A stretch of 16,997 nucleotides of DNA from Eubacterium sp. (lineage in GTDB: Bacteria > Bacillota > Clostridia > Lachnospirales > Lachnospiraceae): positions 1 through 16,997 of the forward strand of contig JALFIK010000090.1 in assembly GCA_022776205.1 (NCBI GenBank). Reading direction: 5' to 3'. Position 1 is the stretch's first letter. Every line of letters starts with the position of its first letter. The notes below the pieces were generated by a model. The model did no database searches. It was not told the DNA's origin and saw only the letters and a program-made list of their open reading frames with translations. The translations under genes were made by a program, and so were the position numbers. This document shows, piece by piece, positions 5,922 through 12,600 of the stretch.

Positions 5922-8015
5922 ATGAACGTATATGCAACCGAGAATATTAGAAATGTCGTATTACTGGGACATGGTGGCTGTGGAAAGACATCCCTGATTG
6001 AATCGATGGCTTTTTCTACAGGAATCATTAAGAGGGTTCGTACAGTAGCAGAAGGTGGTACTGTCAGTGATTACGATAAAGAAGAAGTTAAGAGAAAGTT
6101 CTCTATTCAGTCCTCGATTATTCCTCTGGAAGTAGATGGCGTTAAGGTGAATCTCCTGGATACTCCTGGTTTCTTTGATTTTACCGGAGAAGTTTGCGAG
6201 GCCATCAGTGTTGCAGATGCAGCTGTTATTGTTATCAATGGTAAGTCCGGTGTGGAAGTCGGAACGAGAAGAAGTTTTGATTTTTGTGCGAAGAAAGGAA
6301 TTCCGGTCATTGTATATATTACCTGTGTGGAAGATGAGCATGTGGATGCTTCCGCAATTATCGAAGAGCTCCGTGAAAGCTATGGAAACAAGATTGTCCC
6401 GTTCCATATGCCGATGAAAGAGGGAACAGAATTTAAGGGATTTATCAATGCTGCCAAGATGCTGGAATGTCGCCTTCAGCCAAACGGAACTTATTATGAG
6501 AAAGAAGTGGAAGAAGGTGTGAATGACGAGCTCGATGATTATCGTCAGCAGCTCATGGAAGGTGTGGCTGAGACAAGCGAGGAGCTGATGGAGAAGTTCT
6601 TTGCTGACGAACCTTTTACGGAAGAAGAGATCAAGAATGCCATCGTCACATCTGTAGCAAAGAGAGATCTTATGCCGGTTGTCTGCGGAGCAATCAATAC
6701 AGACTATGGTGCCAATATTCTTCTTCACGATATGGTGAAATACTTCTCAGCACCGGGTATGGTAACTGACCAGTTTGTCGGAGTTAAGACAAAGACGAAC
6801 GAGTCATGTACAGCAACCTATGATGTAACCCAGCCGGTAAGCGCCTATGTATTTAAGACCATTGCCGATCCGTTTGTGGGACGGTTCTCTCTGGTCAAGG
6901 TGACAGATGGTATTTTAAAAGCAGATTCCGCAATTTATAATGGCAATAAAGAATCAGAAGAACGTATCGGAAAACTTTATGTATTAAGAGGAAAAGAGCA
7001 GATGGAAGTGAATGCTCTATATGCAGGAGATATTGGAGCCATTGCCAAACTTTCCGTTACAAAGACAGGGGATACCCTTTCCCAGAAGGCAAATCCAATC
7101 GTATTCGAGCAGGCGGAGATGCCGAAGCCATATACATTCATGCGTTATGTGACAAAGACAAAAGGGGATGAGGATAAGGTTTCCGCAGCACTGAAGAAGC
7201 TGATGGATGAAGATCTTACTCTTCAGGAAGTGAATGACAAGGCAAATCGCCAGATGCTTTTATATGGTTTAGGAGACCAGCATCTTGAAATCGTAAGAAG
7301 TCAGCTTGCTGATCGTTACAAAGTGGAGATTGAGTTAGTGAAACCGAAAGTTGCCTTTAAGGAAACAATCCGTGGTAAGGTGGAAGTTCGTGGTAAGTAT
7401 AAGAAACAGTCCGGCGGACATGGACAATACGGTGATGTGCTCATGCAGTTTGAGCCATCAGGGGATCTGGATACACCATATGTATTTGATGAAAAGATTT
7501 TTGGTGGTGCAGTGCCGAAGAATTACTTCCCTGCTGTTGAGAAGGGAATTGCAGAAAGTTGTCTGAAGGGACCGCTGGCAGGATATCCGGTTGTCGGTAT
7601 TAAAGCAACTCTGATTGATGGTTCTTATCATCCGGTGGATTCTTCCGAGATGGCATTTAAAATGGCAGCAATCACTGCATTTAAAAATGGTGTGATGGAC
7701 GCTAAACCAATTTTACTTGAACCGATCGTTAACCTGAAAGTAGATGTTCTTGATAAGAATACGGGAGATGTTATGGGCGATCTGAATAAGCGCCGTGGAC
7801 GTATTCTTGGAATGAACCCTCTCGAAGGCGGACGTCAGGAACTGGTGGCAGATATCCCTCTGGCAAGTCTGATCGGATATTCCACAGATCTCCGTTCCAT
7901 GACGGGAGGAAGCGGAGAATTCTCCTATGAATTCAGCAGATACGAGCAGATGCCTGCAGATGCACAGGAAAAAGTATTAAAGGAAGCAGAAGCTGAGAAG
8001 GAGAAAGTTAAATAA
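5922..8015 (+). CDS. EF-G paralogue (EF-G2-like translational GTPase) with divergent G motifs
   Basis: 697 residues with all five EF-G domains, so a ribosome-binding translational GTPase by family. G1 is intact (GHGGCGKT, 16-23) and DTPG is present (80-83), but the residue after it is Phe84 where canonical EF-G has the catalytic His. G4, normally NKxD, reads TCVE at 134-137, and G5 is CGA (255-257) rather than GSA. The switch I RGIT position reads RKFS. Later domains look sound: domain II (ADPFVGRFSLVKV), III (LLYGLGDQHLEIV), IV (SGGHGQYGDV and GSYHPVDSSEMAFK) and V (DLNKRRGRILGM). GGGAGGA precedes the ATG. Altered His and G4 motifs occur in the EF-G2/FusA2-type group, so this is probably not the main elongation factor, and its job is unknown. 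The next gene begins 2 nt after the stop. Confidence 0.9.
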   Translation: MNVYATENIRNVVLLGHGGCGKTSLIESMAFSTGIIKRVRTVAEGGTVSDYDKEEVKRKFSIQSSIIPLEVDGVKVNLLDTPGFFDFTGEVCEAISVADAAVIVINGKSGVEVGTRRSFDFCAKKGIPVIVYITCVEDEHVDASAIIEELRESYGNKIVPFHMPMKEGTEFKGFINAAKMLECRLQPNGTYYEKEVEEGVNDELDDYRQQLMEGVAETSEELMEKFFADEPFTEEEIKNAIVTSVAKRDLMPVVCGAINTDYGANILLHDMVKYFSAPGMVTDQFVGVKTKTNESCTATYDVTQPVSAYVFKTIADPFVGRFSLVKVTDGILKADSAIYNGNKESEERIGKLYVLRGKEQMEVNALYAGDIGAIAKLSVTKTGDTLSQKANPIVFEQAEMPKPYTFMRYVTKTKGDEDKVSAALKKLMDEDLTLQEVNDKANRQMLLYGLGDQHLEIVRSQLADRYKVEIELVKPKVAFKETIRGKVEVRGKYKKQSGGHGQYGDVLMQFEPSGDLDTPYVFDEKIFGGAVPKNYFPAVEKGIAESCLKGPLAGYPVVGIKATLIDGSYHPVDSSEMAFKMAAITAFKNGVMDAKPILLEPIVNLKVDVLDKNTGDVMGDLNKRRGRILGMNPLEGGRQELVADIPLASLIGYSTDLRSMTGGSGEFSYEFSRYEQMPADAQEKVLKEAEAEKEKVK

Positions 8016-8017
8016 AT

Positions 8018-8569
8018 ATGATTAATAAAGCGATTGCATTTGCCTTGAAAGCCCATGATGGTCAGTTTCGGAAGGGAACCAATCTTCCTTTTATTGTGCA
8101 TCCTATGGAGGTGGGGGTTATTGTCTCCAGGATGACAGACGATAAAGAAGTGATTGCAGCGGCGATTCTTCATGATACGGTGGAGGATTGTAAGACGGTT
8201 TCAGTGCAGGATATTTCCCGTGAATTCGGGGATCGGGTGGCACATATCGTGGAAGCCGAAAGTGAGATTAAAACAGGAAACTGGAGGGAACGAAAGAGCC
8301 GTACCCTGGAAAGACTCAAGAAGGAGAAGGCTTCAGATATTAAATTAGTCGCATTGGGGGATAAGCTTTCGAATGCCCGGTCGATCAGCAGAGATTACGA
8401 GAAACTGGGAGACCGGATATGGGAACGTTTTAACATGAAAGACAAAATGATGCAGGCATGGTATTACAGAGGACTGTGTGATTCTCTAAAAGATATGGAG
8501 AAATATACGGAATATCGGGAACTGTGCCAGCTGGTTGATTATGTTTTTGGCGAAGAAATTGCGGAATAA
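8018..8569 (+). CDS. HD-domain protein, MESH1-like small alarmone hydrolase type
   Basis: 183 residues forming just the RelA/SpoT hydrolase domain, with no synthetase, TGS or ACT domain. Conserved points: AHDGQFRKG (12-20), the HP metal ligand H28, the HD pair H52-D53 followed by TVED (54-57), and LGDKLSNA (113-120) with D115 and N119. These match MESH1-type enzymes, which hydrolyse (p)ppGpp; some relatives act on other phosphorylated nucleotides such as NADPH, so the substrate is inferred. The ATG comes 2 nt after the EF-G paralogue stop. The nearest SD-like AAGGAG is about 14 nt upstream, inside the previous gene, so translation is probably coupled. A terminator follows. Confidence 0.85.
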   Translation: MINKAIAFALKAHDGQFRKGTNLPFIVHPMEVGVIVSRMTDDKEVIAAAILHDTVEDCKTVSVQDISREFGDRVAHIVEAESEIKTGNWRERKSRTLERLKKEKASDIKLVALGDKLSNARSISRDYEKLGDRIWERFNMKDKMMQAWYYRGLCDSLKDMEKYTEYRELCQLVDYVFGEEIAE

Positions 8570-8606
8570 TCAGATTTAAAAAATAAAAAATTATATAATA
8601 AAAGGG

Positions 8607-8649
8607 CAGATATCTGCAGAGCTTTTTGCGGATATCTGTTTTTTATTTG
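8607..8649 (+). terminator. Intrinsic terminator after the HD-domain gene
   Basis: CAGATATC (8607-8614) pairs with GATATCTG (8631-8638), with an inner GC/GC pair and an A/T-rich loop, followed by TTTTTT and TTT. Good stem and U tract. Confidence 0.85.
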
Positions 8650-8775
8650 ATGGGAAATTACTCCATTTCCATCAAATAAATCCTCCGGGCGATTGCCCTG
8701 CGGCGGAGAGGAATTATGTTGCGAAAAGCAACCGGTCGCAGGTACAGAATCCTGCTTTCCAGAGCTCTTTTTTAT
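8645..8775 (+). other. Highly foldable intergenic region, unassigned (possible structured RNA)
   Basis: No convincing gene. Hairpins in order: 8645-8677, 13 bp with one bulged G and a 6-nt loop; 8687-8698, GGGC-GATT-GCCC, flanked by CTCCG/CGGAG; 8718-8732, GTTGC-GAAAA-GCAAC; 8738-8755, GCAGG/CCTGC. The GCAGG strand can instead pair upstream, with CCTGCGGC (8697-8704) against 8735-8742, 8 bp with one G-U. GGAA (8710-8713) can pair with TTCC (8757-8760), closing a junction around two hairpins. A T-rich run follows (8768-8773). It lies after a terminator and before the promoter of the ACT gene, so it is not part of that gene's mRNA as drawn. I match it to no known family, and no strong promoter of its own is seen. 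Confidence 0.4.
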
Positions 8776-8784
8776 TAAAATGAG

Positions 8785-8813
8785 TTGAATCATGGCAATA
8801 AATGTGATAATAT
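8785..8813 (+). promoter_or_regulatory. Sigma-A promoter for the ACT protein-hom operon
   Basis: TTGAAT at 8785-8790, a 17-bp spacer and TAATAT at 8808-8813, preceded by TGTGA, close to an extended -10. Expected start near 8820, leaving about a 75-nt leader before the ATG at 8896. Confidence 0.75.
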
Positions 8814-8895
8814 CTTTCGCGTAAACACACTTGTTTTTGCTGAGCGTACATATAGGCGCCGAAAGAAAACAGGCGTAAAAGTGGGAGAGTGAAAG

Positions 8896-9339
8896 ATGGA
8901 GAATGATTCAAAATATTACATGGTAAAGAAGAAGGCTCTGCCGGAAATTCTGCTGAAAGTTGCACAGGCCAATGCTCTGTTAAACCGGGGAGAGGTAAAG
9001 ACGATTCGTGAGGCAATTGATCAGGTTGGCATAAGTCGGAGTTCTTACTACAAATATAAAGATGATATTTTTCCGATTCATGAGAAAATTCAGGGAAAGA
9101 CGATTACTTTTCTGATGGAGATGGAAGATCGGCCCGGTCTGTTGTCCCGTGTGCTTAAAATCGTTGCAGACTGTAAGGCAAATGTTTTATCAATCCATCA
9201 GAGTATACCGGTCAATCATATGGCCCTGGTAACCTTAAGTGTGATGATTTTGCCGATCACGGATGATATTACCGAACTTTTTGATAAAATGGAAAATGCG
9301 GATGGAATCAACAATCTGAAGATTATATCCGAGGAATAA
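8896..9339 (+). CDS. ACT-domain protein, UPF0735/PheB-like
   Basis: 147 residues. Residues about 15-60 are helical with a helix-turn-helix-like stretch (IREAIDQVGISRSSYYKYK). Residues about 70-145 form an ACT domain with EDRPG (77-81), the usual ligand-binding loop of amino-acid-sensing ACT domains. This layout matches the UPF0735 family that includes Bacillus PheB, whose biochemical role is poorly defined. GGGAGAG lies upstream of the ATG. The gene sits 16 nt before hom, whose own ACT region looks degenerate. A role as a separate amino-acid sensor for homoserine dehydrogenase, or as a regulator, is suggested by position only. Which amino acid it binds cannot be told from the sequence. Confidence 0.88.
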   Translation: MENDSKYYMVKKKALPEILLKVAQANALLNRGEVKTIREAIDQVGISRSSYYKYKDDIFPIHEKIQGKTITFLMEMEDRPGLLSRVLKIVADCKANVLSIHQSIPVNHMALVTLSVMILPITDDITELFDKMENADGINNLKIISEE

Positions 9340-9355
9340 AATGAGGAGGAAGAGT

Positions 9356-10561
9356 ATGATAAACGTAGCAGTATTAGGATATGGGACAATCGGGTCCGGT
9401 GTTGTGGAAGTACTTCAGACAAACACAGAGGTGATTGCAAAGCGTGCAGGAGAAGAAGTTTCTGTAAAGTATATTCTTGATTTGAGAGATTTTCCGGGGG
9501 ATGTGAATGAAGATAAAGTAGTTCATGATTATGGAATTATAGAGAAAGACGAAGACATTCAGATCGTTGTAGAGTGCATGGGCGGTGTGGAACCGGCATA
9601 TACCTTTGTAAAAAAAGCACTTTTGCAGGGACGCGGTGTTGCAACCTCCAATAAGGAACTTGTGGCAAAATATGGAGCAGAGCTTATTGAGATTGCGGAT
9701 GAAAAAAATACAAATTTTCTTTTTGAAGCCAGTGTCGGTGGAGGAATACCGATTCTTCGTCCTTTGATTTCCAGCCTCACCGCAGATGTTGTTGAGAAGA
9801 TCAGTGGTATATTAAATGGCACGACGAACTATATGCTTACGAAAATGGAAGAAGCAGGTATTTCTTTTGAGGAAGCCTTAAAAGAGGCGCAGGAGAAGGG
9901 CTATGCAGAACTGCATCCTGAGGCAGATGTGGAAGGATATGATGCCTGTCGTAAAATTGCAATTCTCTCTTCTCTTGCGTATGGACAGCAGGTGGATTAT
10001 GAAGATATTTATACCGAAGGAATTACGAAAATTACCGCCGAAGATATCCGTTATGCTGCTGCCATGGGAAAAAGTATCAAACTTCTCGGAAGCAGTATGA
10101 AAAAAAATGGAAAATATTATGCTATGGTTTGTCCGATGCTTATTGACAACAGCCATCCTCTTTCCGGTGTAAAGGATGTTTTTAATGCGATCTTTGTCCA
10201 TGGAAATATGGTGGATGATACGATGTTTTACGGAAAGGGAGCCGGCAAGCTGCCGACGGCCAGTGCCGTAGCAGCGGATGTGGTTGCCTGTGTAAAACAC
10301 AAAGGAGAACACATTTCCATTCTTTGGGACAGGACAAAGCTTCCTTTAAGCGATATCTCAGACTTCGAGAGAAAATATTTCGTGAGAATGCCTGTACAGA
10401 CTGACTGGGAGAGAATTCATGAAGCATTTGGTCAGGTAGAACCGGTGGCAGTCGACGGACTTGATGAAAAGGCTTTTATTACCGGTGTGATGAAGGAAAA
10501 AGACTTTAATCATGCAATTTTACGATTTGAATGTATAATTAACAGAATTCGTCTTGACTGA
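9356..10561 (+). CDS. hom: Homoserine dehydrogenase
   Basis: Reduces aspartate semialdehyde to homoserine with NAD(P)H, at the branch to threonine and methionine. 401 residues. GYGTIG (8-13) is the nucleotide-binding loop; SNKELVAKYG, GILNGTTNYML and the signature GYAELHPEADVEGYDACRK carry the substrate-site acidic residues and the catalytic lysine region. The C-terminal part beginning RKYFVRMPV has an ACT-like order of strands but is short and lacks a DxPG loop, unlike the longer, roughly 430-residue Bacillus-type enzyme. The start at 9356 is used because GAGGAGG lies just upstream; the in-frame ATG at 9341 comes before that site and has no ribosome binding site of its own. Confidence 0.95.
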   Translation: MINVAVLGYGTIGSGVVEVLQTNTEVIAKRAGEEVSVKYILDLRDFPGDVNEDKVVHDYGIIEKDEDIQIVVECMGGVEPAYTFVKKALLQGRGVATSNKELVAKYGAELIEIADEKNTNFLFEASVGGGIPILRPLISSLTADVVEKISGILNGTTNYMLTKMEEAGISFEEALKEAQEKGYAELHPEADVEGYDACRKIAILSSLAYGQQVDYEDIYTEGITKITAEDIRYAAAMGKSIKLLGSSMKKNGKYYAMVCPMLIDNSHPLSGVKDVFNAIFVHGNMVDDTMFYGKGAGKLPTASAVAADVVACVKHKGEHISILWDRTKLPLSDISDFERKYFVRMPVQTDWERIHEAFGQVEPVAVDGLDEKAFITGVMKEKDFNHAILRFECIINRIRLD

Positions 10562-10582
10562 TTCCTGAAAAATATGTAAAAT
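10554..10582 (+). promoter_or_regulatory. Sigma-A promoter for aspartokinase
   Basis: TTGACT at 10554-10559, overlapping the hom stop codon region, a 17-bp spacer and TAAAAT at 10577-10582. It would give aspartokinase its own transcript in addition to any read-through from hom, as no terminator lies between them. Confidence 0.7.
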
Positions 10583-10667
10583 AATTTGCAATGGAAATGA
10601 CGCCGAATCTGCTTTGACGGATTATTTCCCGTTTAAAATACTAAGACACGATTTAGGGAGGAACAGA

Positions 10668-11876
10668 ATGTTAATCGTAAAGAAGTTTGGAGGAACATCT
10701 GTAGGAAATAAGGAAAGAATATTTAATGTCGCCAGAAGGTGCATTGAAGACTACAAGAAAGGGAATGATGTTGTAGTTGTTTTGTCTGCCATGGGGAAAT
10801 CCACCGATGACCTGATCGGGATGGCAAGGGATATTAATCCGTCTCCTTCAAAAAGAGAGATGGATATGCTGATTACAACAGGAGAGCAGATTTCTGTAGC
10901 ATTGATGGCGATGGCCATGGGAGCACTGGGAGTTCCGGCTGTATCCTTAAATGCATTTCAGGTGTCCATGCACACGACGCACCGTTATGGTAATGCGCAG
11001 TTAAAGAGGATTGATACGGACAGAATCTATAATGAACTGGAGCAGAGAAAGATCGTTCTTGTCACAGGATTTCAGGGAATTGATAAATATGATAATGTTA
11101 CCACACTCGGAAGAGGTGGTTCTGATACGACGGCCGTTGCCCTTGCTGCAGCATTGAGAGCAGACGCATGTGAGATTTATACAGATGTGGATGGAGTTTT
11201 CACAGCGGATCCACGTTATGTAAAGACTGCCAAAAAGCTCAACGAGATTACATATGACGAGATGCTTGAACTTGCCACTCTCGGGGCAGGTGTGCTTCAC
11301 AACCGGTCAGTGGAGATGGCGAAAAAATACGGAGTACAGCTGGTTGTCAGATCCAGCTTAAATGATCATGAAGGAACAGTTGTCAAGGAGGAAGTAAACA
11401 TGGAAAAGATGCTTGTAAGCGGAGTGGCTGCAGATAAGAATGCGACAAGAATTGCAGTGATGGGATTAAAGGATGAACCGGGAATTGCTTTCCATTTATT
11501 TAATGTTCTTGCCAAACATAATATTAATGTTGATATTATTTTACAGTCAGTCGGACGTGACGGAACAAAAGATATTTCCTTTACCGTCTCGGAAGACGTG
11601 GCAGATGAAGCCGTTGTTGCAATCCAGAAGAGTTTTCCGAAAAGCGAATATAAGAAAATTGATGAAGAAAAAGATGTGGCGAAAATTTCAATTGTCGGAG
11701 CAGGAATGATGACTCACCCAGGCGTTGCTGCTTCCATGTTTGAGGCTCTCTATGATGCGGGAGTAAACATTAAGATGATCAGCACATCTGAAATCCGTGT
11801 AACTGTACTCGTTGATGAGAAATATACAGAGAAAGCCCTGAACGCTGTTCATGAAAGATTTTCCCTGGATGAGTAA
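10668..11876 (+). CDS. lysC: Aspartokinase with two C-terminal ACT domains
   Basis: Phosphorylates aspartate, the first step to lysine, threonine, methionine and diaminopimelate. 402 residues. The kinase domain has KKFGGTSVG (5-13), TTGEQIS, GRGGSDTTA and TDVDGVFTADPR. The regulatory part has two ACT units, beginning near IAVMGLKDEPG and ISIVGAGMMTHPG. The ATG at 10668 follows GGGAGGA; the frame is open further upstream to 10614, but that would add residues that belong to no known domain. An internal AAGGAGG plus ATG at 11385-11402 could produce the ACT part alone (see separate entry). The symbol lysC is by family; which end product inhibits it cannot be read here. Confidence 0.95.
   Translation: MLIVKKFGGTSVGNKERIFNVARRCIEDYKKGNDVVVVLSAMGKSTDDLIGMARDINPSPSKREMDMLITTGEQISVALMAMAMGALGVPAVSLNAFQVSMHTTHRYGNAQLKRIDTDRIYNELEQRKIVLVTGFQGIDKYDNVTTLGRGGSDTTAVALAAALRADACEIYTDVDGVFTADPRYVKTAKKLNEITYDEMLELATLGAGVLHNRSVEMAKKYGVQLVVRSSLNDHEGTVVKEEVNMEKMLVSGVAADKNATRIAVMGLKDEPGIAFHLFNVLAKHNINVDIILQSVGRDGTKDISFTVSEDVADEAVVAIQKSFPKSEYKKIDEEKDVAKISIVGAGMMTHPGVAASMFEALYDAGVNIKMISTSEIRVTVLVDEKYTEKALNAVHERFSLDE
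11385..11402 (+). promoter_or_regulatory. Internal ribosome binding site and start for an aspartokinase beta subunit
   Basis: AAGGAGG at 11385-11391, 8 nt, then ATG at 11400 in the same frame as the kinase (732 nt = 244 codons downstream of the first ATG). Starting here gives 158 residues holding both ACT domains. Bacillus subtilis aspartokinase II is known to make such an alpha/beta pair from one gene. Confidence 0.7.
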
Positions 11877-11911
11877 TAGAACAAAGAAGAAAAATATATT
11901 TTTGATAGAGA

Positions 11912-11942
11912 AGGTGGAAGTTTGTTTCCGCCTCCTTTTTTT
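11912..11942 (+). terminator. Intrinsic terminator after aspartokinase
   Basis: AGGTGGAA (11912-11919) pairs with TTCCGCCT (11926-11933), one G-U, loop GTTTGT, followed by CC and seven T. Confidence 0.85.
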
Positions 11943-11999
11943 AAGAAAGGAAGGAGAATGTGTTATCTTTTTCCACAGGGCATCCCGCATTGTATAAAG

Positions 12000-12028
12000 T
12001 GGACAAATTTGCCTGGTTCTGGTATGAT
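12000..12028 (+). promoter_or_regulatory. Extended -10 promoter for the dCMP deaminase gene
   Basis: TGGACA at 12000-12005, a 17-bp spacer ending TGG, TATGAT at 12023-12028. The TG-n extension and near-consensus hexamers make this strong, and it shows that any start upstream of it is not used. Confidence 0.78.
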
Positions 12029-12058
12029 ATAAAAAAGGAAAAGTGGGGGAATTCAAAG

Positions 12059-12538
12059 ATGAAAAGAGAAGATTATGTTTCCTGGGATGCCTATTTTATG
12101 GGAGTTGCCCTGTTGTCTGCACAGAGGAGCAAGGATGATAATACGCAGGTCGGCTCCTGTATCGTCAGCCCTCATAATAAGATTTTATCCATGGGCTACA
12201 ATGGTATGCCGACAGGATGTGATGATGACAGAATGCCATGGGAGCGGAAGGGAACGCCCCTGGATACGAAATATTTATATGTATGCCATGCGGAACTGAA
12301 TGCAATTTTGAATTACAGTGGAGGGTCCCTGAGAGGGGCAAGAATTTATACGACACTTTTTCCGTGTAACGAATGTACGAAGGCAATCATTCAGGCAGGA
12401 ATCACAGAGGTAATCTATTATTCTGACAAGTATGCAGACACAGATTCGACGAGGGCTGCGAAACGAATGTTTGATATGGTTGGTATCAAATATCGTCCCT
12501 ATCAAAAAGAAGGGAAAAAACTAATTTTGGATTTATAA
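12059..12538 (+). CDS. Deoxycytidylate (dCMP) deaminase family protein
   Basis: Predicted to deaminate dCMP to dUMP, feeding thymidylate synthesis. 159 residues. The zinc site is complete: H77-A78-E79 (ligand and proton-shuttle glutamate) and FPCNEC with C103 and C106. The SWDAYFMGVALLSAQRS opening and VGSCIVSPHNKILSMGYNGMP stretch are typical of the dCMP deaminase/ComEB group. Start at 12059: GGGGA lies 9 nt upstream and the promoter at 12000-12028 lies just before it, so the open frame back to 11960 is not coding. It stands between two unrelated operons as a single gene. ComEB-type members share the same fold, so the exact role is less certain than the family. Confidence 0.9.
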   Translation: MKREDYVSWDAYFMGVALLSAQRSKDDNTQVGSCIVSPHNKILSMGYNGMPTGCDDDRMPWERKGTPLDTKYLYVCHAELNAILNYSGGSLRGARIYTTLFPCNECTKAIIQAGITEVIYYSDKYADTDSTRAAKRMFDMVGIKYRPYQKEGKKLILDL

Positions 12539-12555
12539 AAAACTAATTTTGGATT
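12515..12555 (+). repeat. 22-bp tandem duplication across the dCMP deaminase stop codon
   Basis: A 19-bp identical segment (six A, CTAATTTTGGATT) occurs at 12515-12533 and again at 12537-12555, period 22. The first copy encodes the last residues of the deaminase; the second is non-coding and ends 10 bp before the infC operon -35. It looks like a recent slippage duplication. Confidence 0.8.
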
Positions 12556-12565
12556 AAAAAAATCC

Positions 12566-12594
12566 TTGACAGGGAAATAATAGAGTGTTATAGT
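12566..12594 (+). promoter_or_regulatory. Sigma-A promoter for infC-rpmI-rplT
   Basis: TTGACA at 12566-12571, a 17-bp spacer and TATAGT at 12589-12594. Expected start near 12601. Confidence 0.88.
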
Positions 12595-12600
12595 TAATGA

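Noticed and set aside
5961..6728. 255-codon open frame antisense to the EF-G paralogue
   Set aside because: Shadow of the sense gene: no ribosome binding site, no recognisable domain, odd composition.
8594..8599. TATAAT as a promoter for a small RNA at 8607-8775
   Set aside because: No acceptable -35 lies 16-18 bp upstream, and the region is AT-rich.
8645..8677. Hairpin read as a second terminator of the HD-domain gene
   Set aside because: Neither strand has a U tract next to the stem.
8716..8778. 20-codon open frame with a GGAGAGGA sequence before its ATG, upstream of the ACT-hom operon
   Set aside because: Could be read as a leader peptide, but it holds no run of threonine, isoleucine, methionine or lysine codons, it lies before the operon's own promoter, and its bases are better explained by paired RNA stems.
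9341..9355. ATG at 9341 as the hom start
   Set aside because: The GAGGAGG ribosome binding site lies after this ATG.
10614..10667. Longer N-terminus for aspartokinase
   Set aside because: GGGAGGA directly before 10668 and the canonical MLIVKKFGGTS opening settle the start.
11960..12058. Longer N-terminus for the dCMP deaminase
   Set aside because: A near-consensus extended -10 promoter lies within it at 12000-12028.
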